Shown in pieces: positions 6,117 through 6,409 of a stretch of DNA of 6,409 nucleotides. Both the position numbers and the translations under genes were made by a program. How positions within the stretch are numbered: the stretch's first letter is position 1; each line of letters starts with the position of its first letter. Source of the DNA: an uncultured Granulosicoccus sp. (GTDB taxonomy: Bacteria > Pseudomonadota > Gammaproteobacteria > Granulosicoccales > Granulosicoccaceae); assembly GCA_938016235.1 (NCBI GenBank), contig CALLPU010000177.1, positions 1 through 6,409 of the forward strand, given 5' to 3'. The notes below the pieces were generated by a model that saw nothing but the letters and a program-made list of their open reading frames with translations, searched no databases and had not been told where the DNA came from.

Positions 6117-6409
6117 GCATTAGGCAATGGAAAGTAGCTGGCGAGTTTTGCCGGAAGTGTAGCGATGTGCACTCATCAATAGGGTGAGAACCGGCCCTAA
6201 AAGTGAGCAAGGACACATGAAAAAACGCAGGTTGTTGAAAGCCGTCTCTCTACAGCGTTGTTATGACAACGTGTCTCATCGACTGTGAACCAGTCAACAC
6301 ACTCCATGACGAAGTTGACAGTTACAACAGACAGCGTCCCAGCTGGAAAATTCGCAGGCGCAATACCGTGGAGTTAAACCCTGCGAGCTGACAAACAGGC
6401 TAGCGCGGC
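6117..6409. other. Region upstream of the FG-GAP gene; no gene seen
   Basis: About 290 nt from the FG-GAP gene's alternative start to the right edge. No open frame with a ribosome site or recognisable product was found on either strand. It should contain the promoter of the FG-GAP gene, but no pair of -35 and -10 boxes with proper spacing stands out on the - strand. Small inverted repeats are present: a perfect hairpin at 6256-6271 (listed separately) and GTCAAC/GTTGAC at 6293-6298 and 6314-6319. Confidence 0.5.
6256..6271. repeat. Perfect 6-bp hairpin/palindrome CGTTGT-TATG-ACAACG
   Basis: A perfect inverted repeat with a 4-nt spacer, about 165 nt upstream of the preferred ATG of the FG-GAP gene. 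No T-run follows it on either strand, so it is not an intrinsic terminator. It could be an operator or an untranslated-leader hairpin; no regulator can be named from the sequence. Confidence 0.5.

Noticed and set aside
6200..6260. Terminator on the - strand at the T-run opposite 6218-6223
   Set aside because: The T-run is present, but the sequence before it does not form a stem, and the nearby hairpin at 6256-6271 is too far away.

Overview
The window suggests a gammaproteobacterium, though only by inference. The evidence is a proteobacterial-style tRNA-Phe with its CCA encoded, a DUF4153 membrane protein, and an exported FG-GAP protein whose C-terminal tail resembles a GlyGly-CTERM sorting signal. 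Free-living marine Gammaproteobacteria often carry such proteins, but nothing here fixes the genus.

Layout, left to right. Bases 1-1636 (+ strand) hold a two-gene operon of the AbiE type (type IV toxin-antitoxin). The antitoxin/regulator gene is cut by the left edge. The nucleotidyltransferase toxin gene is complete and overlaps it by 35 nt. Bases 1637-1911 have no convincing gene but contain a 14-bp inverted copy of part of the neighbouring tRNA. A tRNA-Phe(GAA) gene lies at 1912-1987 on the - strand, with a good sigma70-type promoter upstream. Its 3' end faces the AbiE-like operon, the usual geometry of a mobile island inserted at a tRNA gene.

The right part, all on the - strand, holds two larger genes. 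The first, when read in the direction of transcription, is an exported seven-repeat FG-GAP beta-propeller protein (4029-6092). It has a signal peptide, a long Pro- then Gly/Thr-rich linker and a hydrophobic C-terminal anchor. It is followed 105 nt later by a DUF4153 multi-pass membrane protein (2100-3923). No functional link between these two is evident beyond shared direction.

Base composition changes across the window. In hand-counted samples, 1381-1440 inside the toxin gene is 24/60 G+C and 2341-2400 inside the DUF4153 gene is 37/60. This fits the toxin-antitoxin pair being acquired and the rest being host backbone. I found no CRISPR array, transposase, integrase or rRNA. No wholly new system is evident. 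The most unusual items are the inverted tRNA T-arm copy beside the tRNA gene and the architecture of the FG-GAP protein.
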